Assembly: GCF_006459125.1 (NCBI RefSeq)
Contig: NZ_CP041070.1
Location: 372,001-436,000 of the forward strand
Direction of reading: 5' to 3'
Length of the DNA: 64,000 bases
Source: Halarcobacter anaerophilus
Lineage (GTDB): Bacteria > Campylobacterota > Campylobacteria > Campylobacterales > Arcobacteraceae
The translations under genes and the position numbers were made by a program. The notes below the pieces were generated by a model. The model ran no database searches, had not been told where the DNA came from, and saw only the letters and a list, made by a program, of their open reading frames with translations. Below are positions 28,248-35,305 of this stretch, in pieces (position 1 is the stretch's first letter; every line of letters starts with the position of its first letter).

Positions 28248-29099
28248 ATGCAAAAAAGACTTTATGATAATAAGCAGTTAAATAAATTAATTGTTGTAAA
28301 TAAACCCATAAATAGAAGTTCAAACTCGTATTTAAATGAAATAAAAAGAAAATACAGAAATAAAAAAGCAGGTTTTAGCGGAACTTTAGATCCTTTTGCC
28401 TGTGGATGTTTAATTGTAGCTTTCGGTCAATACTCAAAACTTTTTAATTATCTAAAAAAAACACCAAAAACTTATAAAGCGGTAATTTGGTTGGGAACAG
28501 TATCTAAGTCTTTGGATATAGAGAATATTGATTCAATAAACAATGAAGAGAAGATAAACGAAGAGCTTTTAAAAAAAGAGATAAAAAATTTAATTGGAAT
28601 ACACGAATATTATCCTCCAAAATTTTCGGCAAAAAAAATCAACGGGAAAAGAGCTTATGCAATGGCTAGAAACGGTGAAGAAGTTGAAATGAAAAAATCA
28701 AAAATGGAAATTTTTGATACAAAGTTTATTTCATACAGACACCCTTTTATAACTTTTGAAGCAACAGTTAGTGAAGGCTCATATATAAGAAGTCTGGCAC
28801 AAATTTTACTTAGAAAATTAGAAAGAGTAGGTACTTTAAGTTTTTTAAATAGATTAAATGAGGGTAAGTTTAAATTTGAAAATGAAAAAGATTTGAATCC
28901 TTTAGAGTATTTGGATCTAAAAGAGAATATCTATTTAGGTGATAAAAGTTATTTTGAAAACGGTAAAAAAATTCAAAAAAAATTTTTAAAGATACAAGAA
29001 GAGGGAGAGTATATAATCAGGTTTGATGATTTTTTCAGTATAATCCGAATTGATAAAGATGAAGTAAAATATATGTTAAATAAGGTAAATTTAAATTGA
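28248..29099 (+). CDS. truB: tRNA pseudouridine synthase B
   Basis: About 283 residues; makes pseudouridine 55 in the T-loop of tRNAs. The catalytic region KAGFSGTLDPFACGCL carries the active-site aspartate, and KFSAKKINGKRAYAMAR follows. I take the ATG at 28248 (MQKRLYDNKQL), just after the helicase stop. An upstream in-frame TTG at 28194 would add 18 residues lying wholly inside the helicase gene. The stop TGA overlaps the ispE TTG start. Confidence 0.92.
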   Translation: MQKRLYDNKQLNKLIVVNKPINRSSNSYLNEIKRKYRNKKAGFSGTLDPFACGCLIVAFGQYSKLFNYLKKTPKTYKAVIWLGTVSKSLDIENIDSINNEEKINEELLKKEIKNLIGIHEYYPPKFSAKKINGKRAYAMARNGEEVEMKKSKMEIFDTKFISYRHPFITFEATVSEGSYIRSLAQILLRKLERVGTLSFLNRLNEGKFKFENEKDLNPLEYLDLKENIYLGDKSYFENGKKIQKKFLKIQEEGEYIIRFDDFFSIIRIDKDEVKYMLNKVNLN

Positions 29100-29860
29100 T
29101 TAGAAGATCTTATGCAAAAGTCAATATTTTTTTGAAAATTTCAGGAAAAAGAGGAAATTATCACGAAATCGTCTCTAGATTTGTAAAAGTACCCTCTTTA
29201 TATGATTTAATTACTTTTGAAGAAGGAGTGTTCGAAACTTTTTCATTAGTGGGAAATTTTGGATGTGAAACCAAAAAAAATACAATATATAAAGCATATG
29301 AAAAATTAAAAGAGAATTTTCCTAAAATTGAAGAATATTTTAAAAAAAATTGTGTAATAGTAAATAAAAAGATTCCTGAGTTCGCAGGTCTTGGCGGAGG
29401 AAGTTCAAACGCCGCAACTTTTATGCTTATGGTAAATGAAGCTTGTAATTTAGAACTTTCTAAAGATGAATTAGCACAAATAGGTGTTCAAATAGGAGCA
29501 GACGTTCCTTTTTTTATATATGAATATAACAGTGCAAATGTAACGGGAATCGGTGAAATCGTAGAAAAGTTTGAAGAAGAGATTTTAGATTTTGATATTA
29601 TAACTCCTAATATCAAATGTAACACGGCAGAGATTTTTACAAGATTTAGAGATAAATTTTATAAAGAAATTAAAAAAGATGAAAAAGAAAAGCTGCTAAA
29701 TTTAAAATCTAAGCAGATTATGAAGATGTATAATATCTTTGAAGCCAACGATCTTTTTGAACCTGCGGCGGATTTATATGTGAAATTAAATGATTTTAAT
29801 AAAAACAACTATTTCTTCAGCGGCAGCGGGAGTTCTTTTTTTAAGGTAAAATATGAGTAA
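29096..29860 (+). CDS. ispE: 4-diphosphocytidyl-2-C-methyl-D-erythritol kinase
   Basis: A 254-residue GHMP-family kinase of the non-mevalonate isoprenoid pathway. [11 protein letters not shown] at the start and the ATP-binding loop [16 protein letters not shown] near residue 95 identify it. It starts with TTG, overlapping the truB stop as TTGA, and overlaps smpB by eight bases. ispH of the same pathway is at 62311. Confidence 0.92.
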   Translation: MIRRSYAKVNIFLKISGKRGNYHEIVSRFVKVPSLYDLITFEEGVFETFSLVGNFGCETKKNTIYKAYEKLKENFPKIEEYFKKNCVIVNKKIPEFAGLGGGSSNAATFMLMVNEACNLELSKDELAQIGVQIGADVPFFIYEYNSANVTGIGEIVEKFEEEILDFDIITPNIKCNTAEIFTRFRDKFYKEIKKDEKEKLLNLKSKQIMKMYNIFEANDLFEPAADLYVKLNDFNKNNYFFSGSGSSFFKVKYE

Positions 29861-30326
29861 AAAAGAAGTAAAAAAAAATTTAGTATTTAAAAACAGAAAA
29901 GCTTTCCATGATTATGAGATATTAGATACTCTTGAAGTAGGAGTAGTTTTAGAAGGAAGTGAAGTAAAAGCTGCAAGGCAAGGAAGAGTGAATTTAAAAG
30001 ATTCACATATTAGAATTATAAAAAATGAAGTTTTTGTTTTAAATATGCATATTACACATTTAAGTACGACTCACAGTACCTACCGACCTGATGAAAAAAG
30101 AGCAAGAAAACTTTTGCTTCATAGAAAAGAGATAGAAAAACTTTACTCAAAAGTTACAAAAGACGGAATAACATTGGTTCCTCTTAAATTGTATTTTAAT
30201 TCAAAAAATATAATAAAAATGCAAATAGCAACTGCCAGAGGTAAAAAACTTCATGATAAAAGAGAAGATTTAAAACAAAAAACAATGAAGAGAGAAGCTC
30301 AACAAGCTCTTAAAAATTTCAGATAA
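29853..30326 (+). CDS. smpB: SsrA-binding protein
   Basis: A 157-residue partner of tmRNA in rescue of stalled ribosomes. Recognisable segments are [23 protein letters not shown] and the basic C-terminal tail ([21 protein letters not shown]). It overlaps the end of ispE by eight bases. No tmRNA gene was seen in the window. Confidence 0.95.
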   Translation: MSKKEVKKNLVFKNRKAFHDYEILDTLEVGVVLEGSEVKAARQGRVNLKDSHIRIIKNEVFVLNMHITHLSTTHSTYRPDEKRARKLLLHRKEIEKLYSKVTKDGITLVPLKLYFNSKNIIKMQIATARGKKLHDKREDLKQKTMKREAQQALKNFR

Positions 30327-30408
30327 TTAAGATTACCTTAAAAAAAAATATTTATTAGATTGATTAAAAAAAGTGTTAATTTTTTGTTAAATTTAAGTTT
30401 GTGTTAGC

Positions 30409-30414
30409 TATTAT
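30409..30414 (+). promoter_or_regulatory. Probable -10 box of the cbb3 oxidase operon
   Basis: TATTAT, enclosed in the short inverted repeat AGCTA-TTAT-TAGCT (30406-30419). It would start transcription about 50 bases before the ccoN ATG. I found no convincing FNR box in front. Confidence 0.4.
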
Positions 30415-30469
30415 TAGCTGAATAAGTGACAGAAAAGTGACTTGTAAAAAAATTAGTAGGAGGAGATTG

Positions 30470-31936
30470 ATGCAAAACGGCGCACGAATTGAGTATGATT
30501 ACTCGGTTGCGAAGTTATTTACTTTTGCAACTATTCTGTTTGGTATCATTGGTTTAACGTTAGGTGTAGTTCTAGCGTTTCAATTAGCATTTCCTGAGTT
30601 AAGTAATTTAGCAGGGGAGTATGGTACATTCAGTAGATTAAGACCTATCCACACAAATGGTGTTGCTTTTGGTTTTACTCTTAGCGGTATCTTTGCTACA
30701 TGGTATTATGTTGGGCAAAGAGTTTTAAAAGTATCTCTTAAAGAGTCACCATTTTTATTGGCAATCGGTAAACTTCATTTTTATGTTTACTTTATTACTA
30801 TTCTTTTAGCGGTAGTTACACTATTTGCTGGTGTTACAACTTCAAAAGAGTATGCTGAGTTAGAGTGGCCTATAGATTTACTTGTAGTTGTTTTTTGGGT
30901 ACTTTGGGGTATTTCAATTTTTGGACTTATAGGAATTAGAAGAGAAAGAACTCTATATATTTCTCTTTGGTATTATATTGCATGTTTTATTGCAATTGCA
31001 ATGTTATACTTATTTAATAACTTGGAAGTTCCGACTGCACTAGTATCAGGATATGGTTCATGGATTCACTCAGTATCTATGTATTCAGGTACAAATGATG
31101 CCTTAGTTCAATGGTGGTATGGACACAATGCTGTTGCATTCGTATTTACAACACCTATTATTGCTATGATTTATTATTTTTTACCAAAAGAGTCTGGACA
31201 AAATGTTTACTCTTATAAATTATCTATCTTGGCATTCTGGGGATTGATGTTTGTTTATCTTTGGGCTGGAGGACACCACTTAGTTTACTCTACTGTTCCT
31301 GACTGGATGCAAACTATGGGTTCTGTTATGTCTATTGTTCTTATTTTACCATCATGGGGATCAGCTATTAATATGCTTTTAACAATGAAAGGTGAATGGC
31401 AACAATTACAAACTAATACGTTAATTAAATTTATGGTATTAGCTTCAACTTTCTATATGTTATCTACAATAGAAGGACCTATTCAATCAATTAAATCTGT
31501 TAATGCAATTGCACACTTTACAGATTGGATTCCAGGTCACGTACATGACGGTGTATTAGGATGGGTTGCATTTATGATTATGTCTGCACTATTCCATATG
31601 GCACCAAGAATTTACGGAAGAGAAATTTATTCTAAATCATTACTTGATACTCAATTCTGGTTACAAACAACCGGTATCGTATTATACTTTACATCAATGT
31701 GGATTGCAGGTATTACTCAAGGTATGATGTGGAGAGCTTATGACGAATATGGTTCATTGGTTTACTCTTTTATTGATACTGTAACAGTATTACATCCATA
31801 TTACACAATTAGAGCTGTTGGTGGGTTATTATACCTAATTGGATTCTTTTTATTTGCATATAACATGTACAAAACTGCAACAGCAGGTAGAGTACTTGAT
31901 AAAGAACCAGTAAATGCTTCGCCAGTAGCAGCGTAG
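30470..31936 (+). CDS. ccoN: Cytochrome c oxidase cbb3-type, subunit I
   Basis: A 488-residue catalytic membrane subunit with about twelve helices, reducing oxygen at a heme b3-CuB centre. Metal-ligand regions are visible (YGHNAVAFVFTTP, AGGHHLVYSTVPDW, GHVHDGVLGW). I use the ATG at 30470, preceded by a strong AGGAGGAG. An upstream in-frame GTG at 30437 would add eleven residues but has no good ribosome site. It is the first gene of the oxidase operon, a high-affinity terminal oxidase for microaerobic growth. Confidence 0.96.
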   Translation: MQNGARIEYDYSVAKLFTFATILFGIIGLTLGVVLAFQLAFPELSNLAGEYGTFSRLRPIHTNGVAFGFTLSGIFATWYYVGQRVLKVSLKESPFLLAIGKLHFYVYFITILLAVVTLFAGVTTSKEYAELEWPIDLLVVVFWVLWGISIFGLIGIRRERTLYISLWYYIACFIAIAMLYLFNNLEVPTALVSGYGSWIHSVSMYSGTNDALVQWWYGHNAVAFVFTTPIIAMIYYFLPKESGQNVYSYKLSILAFWGLMFVYLWAGGHHLVYSTVPDWMQTMGSVMSIVLILPSWGSAINMLLTMKGEWQQLQTNTLIKFMVLASTFYMLSTIEGPIQSIKSVNAIAHFTDWIPGHVHDGVLGWVAFMIMSALFHMAPRIYGREIYSKSLLDTQFWLQTTGIVLYFTSMWIAGITQGMMWRAYDEYGSLVYSFIDTVTVLHPYYTIRAVGGLLYLIGFFLFAYNMYKTATAGRVLDKEPVNASPVAA

Positions 31937-31952
31937 AAAGAAGGAGGTTAAA

Positions 31953-32636
31953 ATGTTTCATTGGTTTGAACAAAGACCGTTTTTCTTTGCGGTACTAGTA
32001 TTTATTTTCGTTGCATTTGCAGGTATTGTTGAAATAATCCCTGATTTTGCTAAACAATCAAGACCTACAGTTGGTACAAAACCATACACATTATTGGAGT
32101 TAGCTGGTAGACAAATCTATATCAAAGACTCTTGTAATGCTTGTCACTCACAATTAATTAGACCATTTAAATCTGAAACAGATAGATATGGTATGTACTC
32201 TTTATCTGGTGAGTATGCTTATGATAGACCATTTTTATGGGGATCAAAAAGAACAGGTCCGGATTTAAAAAGAGTCGGTAACTACAGAACTACAGATTGG
32301 CATGAAAACCATATGATGGAACCTGCATCAGTAGTTCCAGGTTCAATTATGCCGGCATACCCTCATATGTTTACAAATTTGGTAGATTTGGATACTGCAT
32401 ATGCTGAAGCTTATACAGTTAAAACAGTATTTAATACACCATATGACGTTGATATTGACGGTGATGGAAAAGTTGATGTAGCTTTAGGTGATTATGATAC
32501 AGCTATTGCAAAAGCTAAAGAAGAAGCAAAAGCGATTGCTGCAGATATGAAACACCAAGCTGTAAAAGATGCCGTTGCTAACGGTCAAGTTCCTGAAATA
32601 GTTGCATTAATTGCATATTTGAATTCTTTAAAATAA
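31953..32636 (+). CDS. ccoO: Cytochrome c oxidase cbb3-type, subunit II (mono-heme)
   Basis: A 227-residue membrane-anchored cytochrome c. One N-terminal helix (about 10-30) precedes the heme motif CNACH at 61-65 followed by SQLIRPF, and methionine-ligand candidates (EPASVVPGSIMPAYPHM). Near residue 167 the sequence Asp-Ile-Asp-Gly-Asp-Gly-Lys-Val-Asp resembles a calcium-binding loop, an oddity discussed in the findings. GGAGG lies before the ATG. Confidence 0.95.
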   Translation: MFHWFEQRPFFFAVLVFIFVAFAGIVEIIPDFAKQSRPTVGTKPYTLLELAGRQIYIKDSCNACHSQLIRPFKSETDRYGMYSLSGEYAYDRPFLWGSKRTGPDLKRVGNYRTTDWHENHMMEPASVVPGSIMPAYPHMFTNLVDLDTAYAEAYTVKTVFNTPYDVDIDGDGKVDVALGDYDTAIAKAKEEAKAIAADMKHQAVKDAVANGQVPEIVALIAYLNSLK

Positions 32637-32645
32637 GAGGTTAAA

Positions 32646-32870
32646 ATGGATCAAGAAGCTTTACTTACATTTCATGGATATGCTAAGTTTTTTTTAATTT
32701 TTATTGTTTTTGTCATATTTTACTCTTATGCTTACTCTATTTATAAAAGAGACAAGAAGGGTGAAAGAGATTTTGAAAAATATTCAAACTTAGTTCATGA
32801 TGATGATGCTTCAAATGATCCTCTCGAAAATAGAAAAGAAGAAAAAGAGAATAAAGAGAAGGAGAAATGA
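32646..32870 (+). CDS. ccoQ: Cytochrome c oxidase cbb3-type, small subunit CcoQ
   Basis: A 74-residue single-helix protein (hydrophobic about 11-30) with a highly charged, lysine/glutamate-rich tail. CcoQ proteins stabilise the oxidase complex. It is placed between ccoO and ccoP as usual, and its stop lies one base before the ccoP start. Confidence 0.85.
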   Translation: MDQEALLTFHGYAKFFLIFIVFVIFYSYAYSIYKRDKKGERDFEKYSNLVHDDDASNDPLENRKEEKENKEKEK

Positions 32871-32871
32871 T

Positions 32872-33762
32872 ATGAAATCTATGGTAATAGGTGGAATTAT
32901 TCTTATCATCGCTTTAATAGCAGGAACTTACTATGTAGCAGGTGACGCTTTTAACAGTGATGACTATGTAAATAGTTTAACATTTTTAGGTGCAATTGCA
33001 ATTATCACTATTACTGTGTTTGTAGCGCTTAAATATGTAAATCAAATTAAAAATGATACGGCTAGCGGTGAGTTAGCTGAAGAAAAATGGGACGGTATCG
33101 GTGAATATAGAAACCCGATTCCTACTGGATGGGCATTGGCATTTATCGGAACAATGGTTTGGTTATTATGGTACTGGACTATCGGTTATCCAACAAATGG
33201 ATTTTCTCAAATTGGACAATGGAATGAAGAAGTAAATGATTATAATGCAAAATTTGCTTCAAAATGGGAAAACCCTTCTGAAGATACTTTAGTTTCTATG
33301 GGACAATCAGTATTTTTGGTACAATGTGCACCTTGTCACGGTGTTGATGCAGAAGGTATCAACGGAAAAGCACAAAACTTAACTCACAGAATCTCTAAAG
33401 AGAGTGTTGAGTATGTTATTAAAAACGGTTCAAACAATTTAGTAACTGCTTTCCCTGCAGGTATGCCTCCAATGATGCTTACGGAACAAGCTGATATTGA
33501 TGCGGTTTCTACATATGTTGCGGGTGGATTTAAAGGTGAACAACCTGCTGCTTTCGCAGTATGTGCAGGATGTCACGGAGCAGATGGAAAAGGTATGGCT
33601 TTTGTTGGTCCTAATATCAGAAATTATGATGATGCTTTAGTACTTGCTGTATTAACTAACGGTAAAAAAGGTCATATAGGTTCTATGCCTAGCTTTAACG
33701 ATAGATTAAATCCAACACAAGAAAAAGCATTAGCTGCTTACATTAGAAGTATAGGAGAGTAA
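32872..33762 (+). CDS. ccoP: Cytochrome c oxidase cbb3-type, di-heme subunit III
   Basis: 296 residues. Three hydrophobic segments (about 4-24, 36-55 and 86-105) precede two c-type heme motifs, CAPCH at 152-156 and CAGCH at 231-235. It accepts electrons from a periplasmic donor and passes them to CcoO and CcoN. The start is the ATG at 32872 behind GGAG. A longer in-frame reading from 32797 would lie inside ccoQ and begin with a lysine-rich stretch, so I reject it. Confidence 0.95.
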   Translation: MKSMVIGGIILIIALIAGTYYVAGDAFNSDDYVNSLTFLGAIAIITITVFVALKYVNQIKNDTASGELAEEKWDGIGEYRNPIPTGWALAFIGTMVWLLWYWTIGYPTNGFSQIGQWNEEVNDYNAKFASKWENPSEDTLVSMGQSVFLVQCAPCHGVDAEGINGKAQNLTHRISKESVEYVIKNGSNNLVTAFPAGMPPMMLTEQADIDAVSTYVAGGFKGEQPAAFAVCAGCHGADGKGMAFVGPNIRNYDDALVLAVLTNGKKGHIGSMPSFNDRLNPTQEKALAAYIRSIGE

Positions 33763-33763
33763 A

Positions 33764-34003
33764 ATGGCTGGAAATACACAAATGAATGACAATGAAAGAG
33801 GTCTTTTCTCTTTAATGCACGGTATTAGTGGTATGTTAATTGCAGTTGTTTTACTTCTAACAATTTTATTTGTTCTAGGTTTTAATGCTGTAATGGTACA
33901 ACAAAGAGAAGCTCAAAATTATTATAAAATTAACCAAGATTTGAATGGTTTAAAAGCTATAAGTCATGATAATCATAAACAATATGAGCTAAGCGGCAAA
34001 TAA
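33764..34003 (+). CDS. Small membrane protein of the cbb3 operon, DUF4006-like
   Basis: A 79-residue protein of unknown function with one central hydrophobic helix (about 22-45) and polar ends. It starts one base after the ccoP stop. A small protein of this kind follows ccoP in Campylobacter relatives, and the position suggests a role in assembly or stability of the oxidase. Assignment to DUF4006 is from memory of the family and should be confirmed by profile search. Confidence 0.7.
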   Translation: MAGNTQMNDNERGLFSLMHGISGMLIAVVLLLTILFVLGFNAVMVQQREAQNYYKINQDLNGLKAISHDNHKQYELSGK

Positions 34004-34013
34004 GGAGAACTTC

Positions 34014-34106
34014 ATGTATAAACTAATTTGGCTTTTAATGGGAGCAGTTGCAGTTGCATCTGTATATTTAGCTTTTTTTGACTCTACAAGAGTGTTTGTC
34101 GGTTAA
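34014..34106 (+). CDS. 30-residue single-helix membrane peptide in the cbb3 operon
   Basis: ATG at 34014 with AAGGAG seven bases upstream, and 30 codons to TAA at 34104-34106. The stop shares a base with the next ATG as TAATG. The peptide begins MYKLIWLLMGAVAVAS, is hydrophobic through about residue 21 and ends in a polar FDSTRVFVG. Gene spacing, ribosome site and overlap all match real operon genes. Tiny subunits of this type accompany other terminal oxidases (CydX, CcoQ, CcoM), so it may be an oxidase accessory. No homologue is recognised. Confidence 0.65.
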   Translation: MYKLIWLLMGAVAVASVYLAFFDSTRVFVG

Positions 34107-34732
34107 TGAAAAGCTTTAATTACTTTAAAGTAGCAGTGATTTCACTGCTACTTTTTTTATCTACAAATTTATATGCAAGCAAATTTATTTTAAATGACGG
34201 CGGTATAATTGATCATAGAGCAATTGAAAAAATTGAACAAATAGGTTCTGAAGCTAAAAACAGACTTGGCGTAAATATTTATGTTTATGCACAAAAATCT
34301 TTGAACTTAGATGAAGATATATCAACAAAAGATAAAATTAAGTATATAAAAGAGTATGAATCTAAAATTGTTAAAACTCTGGCAAAACCTTATGTACTTC
34401 TTACAATCTCTTTAGAAGATACTCATGTAAATTTAATTGTATCTAACGAATTAAAAGATGTTGTTGATAAAAATGATATTTTAAACGACTATGTAGTACC
34501 ATTACTTGCTTCAAAAGATAAGAACTCGCTGTTTGCAAAAGCTAGTGCAGCTATATTAAACGGTTATGCGGCAATAGCAGATATAATTGCAGATTCTAGA
34601 AATATAGAATTAAAAAGCAGTATAGGAAGTTCAGGTAAAGTTGCCGGAACTATTTGGAAAGTATTTATGTATACTTTAATTGTAGTTGGTCTTTTACTTT
34701 ATACTTTTGCAGTTTTAAGAAGAAGAAAATAG
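34106..34732 (+). CDS. Exported TPM-like protein in the cbb3 operon
   Basis: 208 residues: signal peptide (about 1-24, ending LYAS), a soluble domain of about 140 residues resembling the TPM fold (IEKIEQIGSEAKNRLGVNIYVYA, then LLTISLEDTHVNLIVSN), and a C-terminal membrane helix (about 180-202) with an RRRK tail. It is therefore probably a periplasmic domain anchored at its C-terminus. Related TPM proteins are linked to photosystem repair or respiratory-complex assembly, but the role here is unknown. It overlaps the preceding small ORF by one base. Confidence 0.65.
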   Translation: MKSFNYFKVAVISLLLFLSTNLYASKFILNDGGIIDHRAIEKIEQIGSEAKNRLGVNIYVYAQKSLNLDEDISTKDKIKYIKEYESKIVKTLAKPYVLLTISLEDTHVNLIVSNELKDVVDKNDILNDYVVPLLASKDKNSLFAKASAAILNGYAAIADIIADSRNIELKSSIGSSGKVAGTIWKVFMYTLIVVGLLLYTFAVLRRRK

Positions 34733-34744
34733 GACGTTTAAATT

Positions 34745-35305
34745 ATGAAAAGAAATTATTGGCCTTTGTTTTTTATTGCTATATTTTCCTTTGCTTTCGG
34801 AATGATTGTTTGGACTATTCATTCGGCAATAAAAGTGCCTGTTAACCAAGATGAAACTTTTTTAAGTTCTTATCATGATGTAGACAGGGATTATAATAAA
34901 ATTGTAAATTCAAATAAAGCATTTGAAAAAAAATATAAGCTTGAACTAACAATAAACAAAAAAACATTTGATTTGGAATACAAAGATATGTTTTTGGCTC
35001 AAAGAGCAATTGAAGAAAAATCAAAACACAAAGATATTTTTAATAATGGACAAAATATTATTAAAGTTGCAGTCTTAGATAAAAAAACTGATACTTTTAT
35101 AAAAGATTTTGATATTAAAATCAGAGTTTCAAGACCAACAAGTCATGAACATACAGTTGATTTATTAAATAAAGATTTTTCTAAAAACGAAAATGGATAT
35201 GACGTAAGTATTGTACTTCCTTTTAAAGGAAACTGGAATATTACTGGTAAAATTGCTCTTGGCAGTGATATAGGATATTTTTATATAAAATCAAATGCAA
35301 TCTAG
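34745..35305 (+). CDS. ccoH: FixH/CcoH-like oxidase assembly protein
   Basis: A 186-residue protein with an N-terminal membrane helix (about 7-27) and a periplasmic domain. It ends with the FixH-like pattern VLPFKGNWNITGKIALGS followed by GYFYIKS. FixH/CcoH proteins are needed for stable assembly of cbb3 oxidase. The end overlaps the nuclease gene at 35295 by eleven bases, so they share a transcript. Confidence 0.78.
   Translation: MKRNYWPLFFIAIFSFAFGMIVWTIHSAIKVPVNQDETFLSSYHDVDRDYNKIVNSNKAFEKKYKLELTINKKTFDLEYKDMFLAQRAIEEKSKHKDIFNNGQNIIKVAVLDKKTDTFIKDFDIKIRVSRPTSHEHTVDLLNKDFSKNENGYDVSIVLPFKGNWNITGKIALGSDIGYFYIKSNAI

Noticed and set aside
30327-30469. FNR-type site (TTGAT-N4-ATCAA) before ccoN
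   Set aside because: A TTGAT-like half is present near 30360 but no matching second half at the right distance.
32797-32871. N-terminal extension of ccoP
   Set aside because: The extension translates the lysine-rich end of ccoQ in another frame; GGAG and ATG at 32872 give the normal CcoP N-terminus.
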